Assembly (NCBI GenBank): GCA_964583795.1
Contig: CAZOWX010000015.1
Location: 1-44,434, forward strand
Length of the DNA: 44,434 nt
Direction: 5' to 3'
From: JBDTME01 sp964583795
Lineage (GTDB): Bacteria; Patescibacteriota; Microgenomatia; UBA1400; PJMF01
Positions 1 to 9,156 of this stretch are shown piece by piece (the stretch's first letter is position 1; each line of letters opens with the position of its first letter). Under the pieces are notes generated by a model that worked only from the letters and a program-made list of their open reading frames with translations, was not told where the DNA came from and ran no database searches. The position numbers were made by a program, and so were the translations under genes.

Positions 1-15
1 CTATTTGTTGGTTTC

Positions 16-768
16 GTGATGTGGTGGGTGTTGTTGCAGTTAACCATTGATTCGTCTAATCCACTCTATCAGCTTTTCGCAGCAACATACGGAGTGGTTG
101 CTTTGTGGGGTGGCTTGTGGGGAGTATTTAGCTCAAAGGCCTGGGGAGGAATAAAAAGCATTATGGGGAGAGCCATTTTATTTTTTTCTTTGGGACTTCT
201 TTTTCAAGAGTTCGGTCAATTGACGTATTCGTATTATATTTATTTTGCAAAAATCGATGTTCCGTATCCCTCTTTAGGAGATATTGGATATTTTGGAAGT
301 ATTTTTTTCTATATTTGGGGAATACTACTACTTGCAAAAGCAGCAGGTGTGAAGTTTGCTTTATCAACGACTTTGAATAAAGCACAAGCTATTCTCATTC
401 CTCTGTTTATGTTGTCGATTGGTTACTTTTTGTTTTTGCAAGGTTACGAGTTTGATTGGTCGAGTCCACTAACTATTTTTCTGGATTTTGGTTATCCCTT
501 ACTTCAAGCTGTTTATGTTTCAATAGCGATATTGACCTACTTACTCTCCAGAAAATTTTTAGGCGGAATAATGAAAAGTAGAATTTTGCTTGTTTTGCTT
601 GCCCTTATTTTTCAGTTTTTAAGTGATTATACTTTTCTATTTCAAGCTACAAATGGCAGTTGGTATGCTGGTGGTATAAATGACTTAATGTACTTGATTT
701 CATATACTTTAATGGCTGTCAGTTTATTTTACTTGAGAAGTATGTTCTTCAGGTTAAATAGCAAATAA
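16..768 (+). CDS. Multi-pass membrane sensor-like protein
   Basis: About 250 residues with roughly seven hydrophobic segments. The segment P-Y-P-S-L-G-D-I-G-Y-F after the second or third helix resembles the 'YPSxADxxY' signature in the N-terminal membrane regions of some bacterial diguanylate cyclases and histidine kinases. Here no catalytic domain follows. It lies 2 nt upstream of a small ORF and just before a histidine kinase, so a membrane sensing role for that cluster is plausible; this is inference from motif and context. The start is uncertain: GTG at 16 is followed by ATG at 19, and the frame stays open to base 1, so the true start may lie outside the window. Confidence 0.6.
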   Translation: MMWWVLLQLTIDSSNPLYQLFAATYGVVALWGGLWGVFSSKAWGGIKSIMGRAILFFSLGLLFQEFGQLTYSYYIYFAKIDVPYPSLGDIGYFGSIFFYIWGILLLAKAAGVKFALSTTLNKAQAILIPLFMLSIGYFLFLQGYEFDWSSPLTIFLDFGYPLLQAVYVSIAILTYLLSRKFLGGIMKSRILLVLLALIFQFLSDYTFLFQATNGSWYAGGINDLMYLISYTLMAVSLFYLRSMFFRLNSK

Positions 769-770
769 CT

Positions 771-1049
771 ATGATAAATGTTTTTGTGATGCTAGCCAGC
801 AAGATTATTCAAGACCAAGAGGCCGTTATTGGTCCACTGGCTTGGAGCGAAGCAGAAAAGGTTAAAGGCATCAAAATTTCAAACAAGACTGTGGATATTG
901 ATGGTGATGGTAAACAAACTCTTGAGAGGCTGGTCAATCAGTATGAAGGATTGTTTGGAAGAGCGTCTGTTGAGGTGTGTAAAGACGCTATTCGCAAACT
1001 CATGAGTGATATTGATCCAAAAGATTTACCAGAGGTACTGCTTCATTAA
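771..1049 (+). CDS. Small soluble protein of unknown function
   Basis: 92 residues, not recognised. It begins 2 nt after the stop of the membrane protein before it, so the two are probably co-transcribed and translationally linked. The sequence is mixed alpha/beta: a strand-like I-S-N-K-T-V-D-I-D-G-D-G stretch in the middle and an amphipathic C-terminal helix containing F-G-R-A-S-V-E-V. There is no signal peptide or membrane segment. An internal ATG at 789 would give an 86-residue version starting M-L-A-S-K-I-I. Its place between a membrane sensor-like protein and a histidine kinase suggests an accessory role in signalling, by context only. Confidence 0.55.
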   Translation: MINVFVMLASKIIQDQEAVIGPLAWSEAEKVKGIKISNKTVDIDGDGKQTLERLVNQYEGLFGRASVEVCKDAIRKLMSDIDPKDLPEVLLH

Positions 1050-1100
1050 ACGCAATTCGTCATTATCTCGTAATTGGGAAATTTAGTCGTGTTATACACA

Positions 1101-1125
1101 ACACGCGTGTGTATACTGAAACGTA
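1101..1125 (+). promoter_or_regulatory. Leaderless promoter and palindrome before histidine kinase 1
   Basis: TATACT at 1112-1117 lies 7 nt before the ATG at 1125, and there is no Shine-Dalgarno between them. This predicts an mRNA that begins at or next to the A of ATG. Just upstream is the perfect 10-bp palindrome ACACGCGTGT (1101-1110), flanked by TATAC and GTATA, a possible operator in the -35/-10 spacer. No good -35 hexamer is visible. Confidence 0.5.
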
Positions 1126-2477
1126 TGATAAATGATCAGTCGCAAGCAAATTTGCATGACGTTACTGAAGATCTCTACAAAAAAAACTTAGAGCTAGTCA
1201 ATGCCAATAAGGAAATGGCTCTGCTTCAGAAATTGTATGAGGCAATGGCGGTCCGATTGAACTTGGAGGAGTTGGCACAAGAGTTTATTGAAATCATTAC
1301 CAAAGAGCTTGATTTTCATGGTGGATTGGTCGTGATGAAGCAAAAAGGAAAACAAAACCTTGGTTTTCTCGCTGCACACTTTTCCAAAAAGAACGAGCAG
1401 ATGAGTCAAGTAACCCGAAAACTCGACAAAGGTGCTTCGATAGGATTAAAACAGGCACAAAACCCCTTTGTACACGTTTTTTATGAACAAAAACAATACA
1501 CAGTAGACGAGCCCACCAAAGTACTCTCTCCTTTTTTTGATACTCAGAGTATTTCAGTTATTGAAAAATCAGGTCATGTAACCTCAGCCATCATTTTCCC
1601 CTTAAGCTTTGGTGCGCATCATATTGCAGTGTTGTCAATTTTTTTGAAGCGCTCTGTTGCTGATTTAAGCGATTTTGAAAAGGAAGTGTTGCAGCGAATT
1701 TCTGTGGTGTTTGGAGTAGCTTTAGATCGTGTGATGATATATCGAGACTTATTGGATGCGAACAAGAAACTCAAAATGTTGGACAAACTCAAAGACGAGT
1801 TTGTGTCTGTGGCTTCCCATGAATTAAGAACTCCATTGACAGCGGTGAAAGGCTATCTTTGGTTGGCAGTAAACAAATCTCCAACTCCCCTGCCTCCAGA
1901 TGTTGCGGCAAATCTAAAGATTGCGCACGATTCGACTGAGCGGTTATCACACATGGTTGAGGATATGTTGACCATATCCAGAATAGAAGGTAAACGATTA
2001 AAACTCGAACAAACGCAATTCAATCTTAGCGAGTTGATGCAACAAGTTCATGACGAGTTAGCAATTCGAGCGAGTAATAAACATATTCAATTCACACTTG
2101 AAAAACCAAATGATGTTTTGGAAATCTTTGGTGACAAAGAGAAGATTCGTGAGTGTATCATTAATTTAGTAGGAAATTCGTTGAAATTTACTCCTGAGCA
2201 AGGAGTTGTATCAATGCATTTAGCACAACTGAAGGATACCGTGGTGATTGAAGTGATTGACACTGGTCCAGGCATTTCAGATGATGATCAAAAAAAACTG
2301 TTTCAAAAATTTTCCAAACTTGACAACTCGTATCAAAAAATTAAGGAAAGTGGTAGCGGTCTAGGTTTATATATCACCAAACAGATTGTTGATATGCACT
2401 CGGGGAAAATTAGTGTCCATTCTGACCTAGGAAAAGGAACGACATTTAGTATCTCGTTACCAAGTAAAAAGGAATAA
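1125..2477 (+). CDS. GAF-domain sensor histidine kinase
   Basis: About 450 residues, cytoplasmic, with no membrane segments. The order is an N-terminal coiled coil (~10-45), a GAF-like domain (~45-215), HisKA with the phospho-accepting His at about residue 232 in S-H-E-L-R-T-P-L, then a HATPase_c domain with N box (N-L-V-G-N-S-L-K-F), G1 (D-T-G-P-G-I-S) and G2 (G-S-G-L-G-L-Y). All catalytic boxes are intact. The ATG at 1125 was chosen over the TTG at 1074 because a TATACT box sits 7 nt upstream of it. A receiver-only regulator follows after 10 nt and is the probable phosphotransfer partner. The ligand of the GAF domain cannot be told. Confidence 0.92.
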   Translation: MINDQSQANLHDVTEDLYKKNLELVNANKEMALLQKLYEAMAVRLNLEELAQEFIEIITKELDFHGGLVVMKQKGKQNLGFLAAHFSKKNEQMSQVTRKLDKGASIGLKQAQNPFVHVFYEQKQYTVDEPTKVLSPFFDTQSISVIEKSGHVTSAIIFPLSFGAHHIAVLSIFLKRSVADLSDFEKEVLQRISVVFGVALDRVMIYRDLLDANKKLKMLDKLKDEFVSVASHELRTPLTAVKGYLWLAVNKSPTPLPPDVAANLKIAHDSTERLSHMVEDMLTISRIEGKRLKLEQTQFNLSELMQQVHDELAIRASNKHIQFTLEKPNDVLEIFGDKEKIRECIINLVGNSLKFTPEQGVVSMHLAQLKDTVVIEVIDTGPGISDDDQKKLFQKFSKLDNSYQKIKESGSGLGLYITKQIVDMHSGKISVHSDLGKGTTFSISLPSKKE

Positions 2478-2487
2478 AGGAATTGAT

Positions 2488-2877
2488 ATGCCTAAAATTT
2501 TATTAGTTGAAGATGACGATCGTTTGTTACAACTGTACCGCCAGTTACTTGAGTCTGATGGGTATGAGGTTGAAATGTGTAGTAATGGCAATGATGCGAG
2601 CGAAAAAATGATTAAAGGTGGGTATGATTTGGTTTTACTTGATATTATGCTTCCAGGGAAAGATGGTTTACAGATTTTGGAAGAACTTCGAACATCAAAG
2701 CCTGAGAAAAAAAATGGTGGGATTATTTTGTTAACCAACCTAGCGCAAAATGAGACAATTGAACGAGCACTACAGAACCAAATTAGTGGTTACATTATAA
2801 AAAGTAGGTATTCACCAGAAGAGTTTCTCAATCAAGTAAAACAGACACTTCACGATCAAAACAGTTCATTACAATGA
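2488..2877 (+). CDS. Receiver-only response regulator 1
   Basis: 129 residues, a single REC (CheY-like) domain with no output domain. The acidic pocket E8-D9-D10, phospho-acceptor D52, T83 and K105 are all present. AAAGGA precedes the ATG at a good distance. It sits between two histidine kinases and overlaps the start of the second by 4 nt (ATGA), so it is probably co-translated with it. Stand-alone receivers act by protein-protein contact or as phosphorelay intermediates; which applies here cannot be seen. The very Gln/Asn-rich segment T-N-L-A-Q-N-E-T after the T83 strand is a minor peculiarity. Confidence 0.93.
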   Translation: MPKILLVEDDDRLLQLYRQLLESDGYEVEMCSNGNDASEKMIKGGYDLVLLDIMLPGKDGLQILEELRTSKPEKKNGGIILLTNLAQNETIERALQNQISGYIIKSRYSPEEFLNQVKQTLHDQNSSLQ

Positions 2878-4952
2878 ATACATCGTCATTTATCCTTACA
2901 GCTGGCACAGACGCTCTTTACAAAAAGATATTTGATCTTTCTCCAGAGGCAATTGTTATTATTGACAAGTCAGGCCGTATTATTGAAATGAACAATCGTA
3001 CGACTGATTGGCTGGGGTATTCAAAGAAAGATTTGTTGCACAAGCATTTACTGCAGTTGCCATTTTTTTCATTACACAGTAAAGAAGTTGTGATTCAAAA
3101 CTTCTTAAAAAGAATTGCTGGACATAATCCTAGCGAGTACGCTCTCGAATTTATCGCGAAATCGGGAAAAATTAAAATTGGAAAAATTCGAGGTGAACTA
3201 ATCAAAGATCATTCAGGGAAAGTTATTGGTGATTTGGTAATGGTCACCGAGTCAACAAAGGAACATCAAGAATCAGTTGCGCTTCAAAGAAAGGAAACGA
3301 TTTTAGAGGCGGTTAATTATAGTGCCAGGTATTTTCTACGGTCTCAAGCAACCGAACAAGATTATAAAAAGGTGCTTCAATCCATTGGTAAGTCAGCCTC
3401 AGTAGATCGAGCAATTTTAATCATTAACGATTTGTTAGGGCAAAGATATGAGTGGTTAAGCGAAGGAACAAAAAGTGTCATTGCAGATCCCGAATTTCCG
3501 AACTTGTTTGACTCTCACCCTGCATTTGCCAGTTTTGTTGAAAAGCTAAAGTTGGGTAAAGCTGTTTACGGAAAGAAAGCAGACTTTCCTCCAAAGATTC
3601 AGAAAGTGTTTGAAAAATTTGGGGTGAAAGCGATTATGTTGCAACCAATTTTCGTGAATAAAAAGTGGTGGGCATATTTATGTTTGCAAGATTGTGAGGA
3701 AGACAGGGAGTGGTTTGAGCAAGAGCTGGATGCCTTAACAGTTGCCACGAAGATTATTGCCGCCGCCATGGAACGTAACTTGGTCGAAATCAAGCTCAGA
3801 GAAACAGTTGGGTATTTGAAACACGAAAAAGATCGTGTATTGCAAGAGATTGCCAATACTCAGAAGTTTCGACAAGCGGTTGAGAGCGCTACCGATGGTG
3901 TGATGATCCTTTCTGTTGATAAAAAAGTGAACTATGTGAACCCCGTATTGGAGACGATGACAGGTTTTCCAAGTGCAGAACTTGAAGGGAAGGAACCGTT
4001 TTTTCTTAATCCCGATAAAACTCCGCGTCAAATTCTTAGCAAAGTTTGGCATGAGTTAGCCTACCACGGCTCATTTGCATCTGATGAAGTCATGATCCTC
4101 AAGAAAAATGGTGATGATTTGGCTGTTCGACTGTCGTTGTTTAGCGTTCAAGATAAAGGAACGGTCCAGTTTTATGTGGGATTATTGGAAGACATAACAA
4201 AGAGAAAAGAGGTTGATCAGTTGAAAACTGAGTTCATTTCAATTGCATCACATCAACTGAATACTCCACTATCTGCAATGAAGTGGTTTTTGGACCTTTT
4301 GCAGTCTGGTAAGGCTGGAGCTCTTTCTGAAAAACAAAATGAGTTTGTTCAAAATATCGTTGACTCAAACCTTCGAATGATTGCCCTCGTTCGATCGTTA
4401 CTCAACATTTCTCGAATAGAGTCAGGGCGAATTATTATTGATCCGAGAATGACAGACGTTCGGTCACTCGTTGATGAAGTGATTAAAGAGATACTGCCGT
4501 TTACTCAAAAGAAAAATCAACAGGTTAAAGTTGACATTGCTTCTGATGTGAAGAAAGTGTTGCTTGATCCGCGGCTGATTCGAAATGTTTATCTGAACTT
4601 GTTAACGAATGCCTCTAAGTACTCACCAGAGAAAACTCTAGTGGAGGTTAAAGTGTTTATTCAAGGTGACCAACTTGTCTCACATATCATTGATCAGGGG
4701 TATGGGATCCCAAAGCAAGATCAACACAAAATTTTCACCAAGTTTTTTAGAGCTGAGAACGTCGTGAAGATGCAAGTTGATGGTAGTGGTCTGGGAATGT
4801 ACTTGGTAAAAATTGTAATTGAGTCGTCAGATGGTCAAATTTGGTTAAATAGTGATGAAGGAAAAGGGACAGATGTTGGTTTCTCACTTCCCTTATCTGG
4901 AATCAAGAAAAAAGCTGGGGATGTTTATCTTGATCAGAACGCGTACTCATAA
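2874..4952 (+). CDS. PAS-GAF-PAS sensor histidine kinase
   Basis: 692 residues, cytoplasmic hybrid sensor. PAS1 (~10-125, with D-L-S-P-E-A-I-V-I-I-D), a GAF-like domain (~145-300), PAS2 (~325-440, ending in the typical G-L-L-E-D-I-T-K-R-K), HisKA with phospho-accepting His460 in S-H-Q-L-N-T-P-L, and HATPase_c with N box (N-L-L-T-N-A-S-K-Y), G1 (D-Q-G-Y-G-I-P) and G2 (G-S-G-L-G-M-Y). The H-box HQLNTPL rather than HELRTPL is a variant I associate with CPR kinases. The start codon overlaps the stop of the preceding regulator. No receiver is fused, so the separate REC proteins at either side are likely partners. Confidence 0.92.
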   Translation: MNTSSFILTAGTDALYKKIFDLSPEAIVIIDKSGRIIEMNNRTTDWLGYSKKDLLHKHLLQLPFFSLHSKEVVIQNFLKRIAGHNPSEYALEFIAKSGKIKIGKIRGELIKDHSGKVIGDLVMVTESTKEHQESVALQRKETILEAVNYSARYFLRSQATEQDYKKVLQSIGKSASVDRAILIINDLLGQRYEWLSEGTKSVIADPEFPNLFDSHPAFASFVEKLKLGKAVYGKKADFPPKIQKVFEKFGVKAIMLQPIFVNKKWWAYLCLQDCEEDREWFEQELDALTVATKIIAAAMERNLVEIKLRETVGYLKHEKDRVLQEIANTQKFRQAVESATDGVMILSVDKKVNYVNPVLETMTGFPSAELEGKEPFFLNPDKTPRQILSKVWHELAYHGSFASDEVMILKKNGDDLAVRLSLFSVQDKGTVQFYVGLLEDITKRKEVDQLKTEFISIASHQLNTPLSAMKWFLDLLQSGKAGALSEKQNEFVQNIVDSNLRMIALVRSLLNISRIESGRIIIDPRMTDVRSLVDEVIKEILPFTQKKNQQVKVDIASDVKKVLLDPRLIRNVYLNLLTNASKYSPEKTLVEVKVFIQGDQLVSHIIDQGYGIPKQDQHKIFTKFFRAENVVKMQVDGSGLGMYLVKIVIESSDGQIWLNSDEGKGTDVGFSLPLSGIKKKAGDVYLDQNAYS

Positions 4953-4980
4953 CTCCCTCTTCTCTTTCATCATCTTTGCG

Positions 4981-4986
4981 TATAAT
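4981..4986 (+). promoter_or_regulatory. -10 box for response regulator 2
   Basis: Perfect TATAAT 50 nt before the start at 5037. The -35 region is weak. The resulting leader carries an AAAGGA Shine-Dalgarno, so this regulator can be expressed independently of the kinase operon upstream. Confidence 0.45.
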
Positions 4987-5036
4987 GAAGTATAACGTTT
5001 GGAGTATCTTGGCTAGTTTTTTAGCGAAAGGATTTT

Positions 5037-5402
5037 ATGAAAAAAGTTTTAGTTGTTGAAGACGACAAGTTTTTAGCAAATGCCTACAAGGCTGGATTTG
5101 AAGGTGAAGGACTAGAGGTGACCATTGCCTATGATGGTGAAGAAGCACTAGAGCAGGTAGAGCAAGTACGACCAGACGTGATTATACTCGATATTTTAAT
5201 TCCTAAAATTGATGGGTTTGCAGTACTACAACGTATCAAAGCAAATAAAGAATTGGAAAAAATTCCAGTGGTAATTGCTTCAAACTTAGGTCAAAAACAA
5301 GACATTGACAAAGGACTTGAGTTAGGTGCAGTCGATTACATTGTAAAAAGTGAGTCGTCAGTTACGGAAATCTTGGCAAAAATTAAAAAAATTGTCGGCT
5401 AA
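5037..5402 (+). CDS. Receiver-only response regulator 2
   Basis: 121 residues, a single REC domain. E8-D9-D10, phospho-acceptor D52 and K104 are conserved; the usual Thr/Ser switch position is S82 in I-A-S-N-L-G. There is no DNA-binding or enzymatic output domain. It has its own -10 box and a Shine-Dalgarno, and lies 84 nt downstream of the PAS-GAF-PAS kinase. Its sequence differs clearly from regulator 1, so the pair is not a recent duplication. It ends 3 nt before the convergent typA stop. Confidence 0.93.
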   Translation: MKKVLVVEDDKFLANAYKAGFEGEGLEVTIAYDGEEALEQVEQVRPDVIILDILIPKIDGFAVLQRIKANKELEKIPVVIASNLGQKQDIDKGLELGAVDYIVKSESSVTEILAKIKKIVG

Positions 5403-5405
5403 GTC

Positions 5406-7229
5406 TTAGCGTTGAGTTGCTTTTTGCAAATTACGTTTTCGCAGGCGAAGGTGGTGTGGAGTCACTTCGAGCAACTCATCAGGACCAAGAAAATTAAGAC
5501 ATTGTTCGAGTGAGAACTTTACTGGTGGAGCAATTCGAACCAGTACATCAGCATTACTACGAACGTTAGTAGCTTTCTTTCCTCTTGTAGCATTCATTAC
5601 CAAGTCTTGTGGCCGAGTATTTTTGCCGATGATCATTCCCCCATACACTTCTTCACCTGGTTCAACGAAAGTTTCACCGCGTTCCTGAATGTTTGAAAGA
5701 CTATACGTCAGTGCTGTCCCCGTATCCGAGGAAACAATCACGCCATTTCGCATCCATGGCGTGTCAGGTCCCTTTGGTTCATACCCCAGTGGCATTGAGT
5801 GAATGAGAGCACTGCCTGATGTCGCAGTGAGTAGCTCGTTACGGTATCCAATTAGGTTACGAGTAGTGATGCGAAACTCAAATTTGACGCCAGTTTTACC
5901 AGTGACCATATTTTGCAGCTCAGCCCCGCGCTGTCCCATGCTTGTAGTAACGAACCCAATATGTTCTTCTGTCACTTCAATCGTTACTTTTTCCCACGGC
6001 TCCAATGTTGAGCCATTTTCTTCTTTGAAGATGACCTCTGGTCGAGATACTGAAAACTCGAATCCCTCTCGTCGCATGGTCTCGATTAAAATCGAAAGGT
6101 GTAGCTCTCCTCTCCCAGCTACGATAAAAAGGTCAGCTGTTGGTCCAGGGCTAATTCTCAGTCCAACATTGGTTTCTAACTCTTTTTGTAAACGACTGCC
6201 GATTTGTCGAGATGTCGTTAACTTGCCATCGCGACCAACGAATGGTGAGTCTGAAACTGAAAACTGTACTTGAACGGTAGGTTCAGTGATAGAGAGCATT
6301 GGTAGGCCATCTGGAGCTGTTGGATCTGTTAGTGTGTCACCAATTTTGGCTGCTGAGAAACCCGTTAGAGCTACGATATCTCCAGCCGAAGAAGAGTCGA
6401 TTTCAACTTTATTCAAACCGAAAAAAGTAAATAAATATTCAACACGAGTTTTTTCCAGTGCTTGGTTTGCTCTCATGATTTGAAGTAGCTCACCTTTTTT
6501 TACAGTGCCTCGTTGAATCTTGCCTATGACATACCGACCTTTGTAGGAATCAAAATCGAGTGAAGTAATCTGCATTTGGAAGGGGCCATTGAGTGTCACT
6601 TTTGGTGCCGGGATGGTTTTCACTATGGTTTCGAAAAGTGGAGTGAGATCAGTGCTATCCGTGATTGCTAATGAGTGGTTGGGTTGAGCCGAAACGTGTT
6701 TGCCGACAATTCCGTCTCGCCCAACTCCGTATAAAACCTCAAACCGAAGCTGTTCATCAGAAACTGCTAGTTCCAGAAACAAGTCGTTGACCTCTTCAAT
6801 AACTTCATCTGCTCTCTGATCTTTGCGGTCAACTTTATTGATCAGGACGATGGGTTGCAATCCATTTTGTAAAGCCAATGAAAGGACGTAGCGGGTTTGT
6901 GACAAGACCCCTTCTGCAGCATCAACAAGAAGGATGCACCCATCAGCCATGTTCAAAACTCGCTCAACCTCTCCGGAAAAATCAGCGTGACCAGGTGTAT
7001 CTAAAATGTTTAGTTTGTATCCTTGCCAATGGACAACAGTGTTTTTTGCTAGAATGGTAACGCCGCGTTCACGTTCGAGATCATTACTATCAAGAATCGT
7101 TGTTTGTTGCATCTCAGCTTGATGCTGAGCGAAGACATGGGCCTGTTTCAACAGTCCATCAACCAAAGTGGTTTTTCCATGGTCAACGTGAGCAATAATA
7201 GCAATATTTCGAATGTGATCGATATCCAT
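5406..7229 (-). CDS. typA: Translational GTPase TypA/BipA
   Basis: 607 residues, full length for the family. G1 (A-H-V-D-H-G-K-T), G3 (D-T-P-G-H-A-D-F) and G4 (N-K-V-D) are intact, followed by domain II, EF-G-like domains III and V and the TypA-specific C-terminal domain with G-Y-R-N-E-L-L. It binds the ribosome as an EF-G-like GTPase linked to stress, cold and 50S assembly. The start at 7229 is preferred over the longer frame to 7265 because AAGGAAG lies just upstream and the family begins near M-D-I-D-H-I-R-N. A good sigma70-type promoter lies 36-64 nt upstream. Confidence 0.96.
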   Translation of the reverse strand: MDIDHIRNIAIIAHVDHGKTTLVDGLLKQAHVFAQHQAEMQQTTILDSNDLERERGVTILAKNTVVHWQGYKLNILDTPGHADFSGEVERVLNMADGCILLVDAAEGVLSQTRYVLSLALQNGLQPIVLINKVDRKDQRADEVIEEVNDLFLELAVSDEQLRFEVLYGVGRDGIVGKHVSAQPNHSLAITDSTDLTPLFETIVKTIPAPKVTLNGPFQMQITSLDFDSYKGRYVIGKIQRGTVKKGELLQIMRANQALEKTRVEYLFTFFGLNKVEIDSSSAGDIVALTGFSAAKIGDTLTDPTAPDGLPMLSITEPTVQVQFSVSDSPFVGRDGKLTTSRQIGSRLQKELETNVGLRISPGPTADLFIVAGRGELHLSILIETMRREGFEFSVSRPEVIFKEENGSTLEPWEKVTIEVTEEHIGFVTTSMGQRGAELQNMVTGKTGVKFEFRITTRNLIGYRNELLTATSGSALIHSMPLGYEPKGPDTPWMRNGVIVSSDTGTALTYSLSNIQERGETFVEPGEEVYGGMIIGKNTRPQDLVMNATRGKKATNVRSNADVLVRIAPPVKFSLEQCLNFLGPDELLEVTPHHLRLRKRNLQKATQR

Positions 7230-7264
7230 ATCAAAACTTCCTTTGGAAATTCGCAAGGAACGCA

Positions 7265-7293
7265 ATTATACTCCATTTTTTGTAAATTGCCAA
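7265..7293 (-). promoter_or_regulatory. typA promoter
   Basis: Read on the minus strand: TTGGCA (7293-7288), a 17-bp spacer, then TATAAT (7270-7265). This is the best sigma70-type promoter in the window. It lies between glgP and typA, giving a leader of about 30 nt with a Shine-Dalgarno. Confidence 0.65.
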
Positions 7294-7308
7294 TCTGGAA
7301 GGCTAAAA

Positions 7309-8979
7309 TTACAGGTTTTGCTGATAGAGCTGTGATTTGTATTGAGCAAGCATCCGTGAGCTACTGTACTGTTCTCGAATAACTTGTGCAGTTTTCACCA
7401 TTTTGTTTAGCCATTCTCTGGGGATGGCAGTGTCATCCCGTTGAGTAAACAAAGGAATGATGCCCTGCTCTATCTGGTTATACAGCGATTCAGAGATATG
7501 GTCGTTGTCCAGAATCCAACCTAAGTTATTCCAATTTACTTCCCGCACCCAACCATCATTGGTACTACATTGAAGCACTCCATTGAGACCTGCTTTCATG
7601 CCACTAGTCCCACATGCTTCAAAACCCTCAACTGGCGTATTGAGCCAAACATCGCTTCCTTGGACTAGAAGTTCCGCAACACTTAAGTTGTAGTCGGGAA
7701 CGTAGATTAAATTACTCGAAAATTCTGGAGATTGTGAGAGCTGAAAGACGTGTTTGACCATTTCTTGAGCTTGAAAGTCATGGGTGTGACCTTTACCAGC
7801 AAAAACAACATACACAGGAACTGCAGACGAGAAAAGAATGTGATGAAGGCGTTCGAGTATCCAAAACAGAGCTTCAGGTCGTTTGTATTGAACAAATCGT
7901 CGTGCCCAAGTCAAAACAAGGCCATTTCTGGACAACTTTTTACCTGTTCGTTTGGCGATAAAGTCAATCAGCCGATCTTTTGACTCCTGGTGTGCATGCC
8001 AGAATTCGACTGGATTTTGGGGTGCTATCTCGTTGAGATTCCAGCAGTGGTTCTTTTCGGGGGAGTACCACCTTGGTAAAAAAATGCCATTCGTTATTGG
8101 TAACAACTCAAAGTTTGGCCAAAGTTCTTTTGCTTTTTGGGCGTGATACCTGCTGACGGCATTGGTTTTTCCGGCGGTACGTAGCCCGAGGAATGTCATC
8201 GAAAACAGTGAGCTTCCTGGGATATTTCCAAGCTCCAGCAGTTTGCTGACTACCAGTGAACGCTCTTCAGCAAAGGAAGCCAGAAATACTGTCACAAGCT
8301 CATTTGGGAAATTATCATTTCCGGCAGGTATCAGCGTGTGATTGGTGAAACGTAATTTTTGTTTCGCCCGTTCTAAAGCGTCCTGATAGCTCAAGCCGAA
8401 TTTTCCCATTAGGTCTGCGATATGCTCAAATGCACAGAAAGCTGCGTGTCCTTCATTCATGTGCAAATACTGAGGATCAAGGTGCAGTTTTTTCAGCAAA
8501 CGCATCCCCCCCACTCCTAAGACGAGTTCTTGAGCAAGTCGGTGTTCTTTATCACCGGAATAGAGCCGATCAGTTATCTGTTGAAATTGAGGAACATTTT
8601 CTGGTAAGTTAGTGTCTAATAAGTACAAGTTAAAGTGTTGATACTTTTTTCGCCACACTCCAATTTTGAGTAACTTTTCCTGGAAAGGAATCGTCAGAAT
8701 GATTCGTTCACCGTCACTATCAACCAGAGGTTCCAGCCCAGCTGTTTCAGGAAGTATTTGTTCCAACGTATTGGTTGGGCCCATTTCCTTGATGTCTTGT
8801 GTATACGTAGTTGTATACAACAGTCCGATGCCAACCACAGGAAAGTTTTGTTGACCAGCTTCTAGTAAAAAGTCACCAGCAAGTACACCAAGGCCTCCAG
8901 AATAGATATGTACATCATCACGAAGTGCAAACTCCATGCAAAAATAGGCGACAACGGGTTGCTCAAGTTGATCTGACAT
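7309..8979 (-). CDS. glgP: Alpha-glucan (glycogen/maltodextrin) phosphorylase
   Basis: 556 residues, GT35 family, of the short archaeal/bacterial type rather than the ~800-residue rabbit-like type. It begins V-A-Y-F-C-M-E-F with the glycine-rich Y-S-G-G-L-G-V-L-A-G-D. The pyridoxal-phosphate lysine is about K462 in C-G-T-S-G-M-K-A-G-L-N-G, and the M-N-E-G-H-A-A-F substrate motif is present. It releases glucose-1-phosphate from alpha-1,4-glucans. With pyruvate kinase also in the window it hints at sugar-polymer catabolism. No Shine-Dalgarno precedes the ATG at 8979. A weak TTCACA-17-CAGAAT element ending 6 nt upstream may drive a leaderless mRNA. Confidence 0.93.
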   Translation of the reverse strand: MSDQLEQPVVAYFCMEFALRDDVHIYSGGLGVLAGDFLLEAGQQNFPVVGIGLLYTTTYTQDIKEMGPTNTLEQILPETAGLEPLVDSDGERIILTIPFQEKLLKIGVWRKKYQHFNLYLLDTNLPENVPQFQQITDRLYSGDKEHRLAQELVLGVGGMRLLKKLHLDPQYLHMNEGHAAFCAFEHIADLMGKFGLSYQDALERAKQKLRFTNHTLIPAGNDNFPNELVTVFLASFAEERSLVVSKLLELGNIPGSSLFSMTFLGLRTAGKTNAVSRYHAQKAKELWPNFELLPITNGIFLPRWYSPEKNHCWNLNEIAPQNPVEFWHAHQESKDRLIDFIAKRTGKKLSRNGLVLTWARRFVQYKRPEALFWILERLHHILFSSAVPVYVVFAGKGHTHDFQAQEMVKHVFQLSQSPEFSSNLIYVPDYNLSVAELLVQGSDVWLNTPVEGFEACGTSGMKAGLNGVLQCSTNDGWVREVNWNNLGWILDNDHISESLYNQIEQGIIPLFTQRDDTAIPREWLNKMVKTAQVIREQYSSSRMLAQYKSQLYQQNL

Positions 8980-9104
8980 TCAACCATTCTGGCTGATTAT
9001 TGTGCAACTGTGAAGGGTGAAACGAATGAGGACTCTCGATTCAAGTGAACTGTTCCTTTTACTTCAAATTGAGTGATGAGAGTTTTTTGTTCAAAAAATG
9101 AATA

Positions 9105-9133
9105 CAAAAAAACCTCACCATAATGGTGAGGTT
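9105..9133 (-). terminator. Intrinsic terminator of the RRM gene
   Basis: Perfect 10-bp stem AACCTCACCA/TGGTGAGGTT with a 3-nt loop (9111-9133). On the minus strand it is followed by a run of Ts (As at 9106-9112 on the plus strand). It lies 24 nt past the stop of the RRM gene and separates it from glgP. Confidence 0.85.
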
Positions 9134-9156
9134 TCTCGTTGTTTTTAAAAAAACAA

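Noticed and set aside
5803..6273. 156-residue plus-strand ORF
   Set aside because: Antisense to typA, which is complete and conserved on the other strand; the translation has no protein-like pattern.
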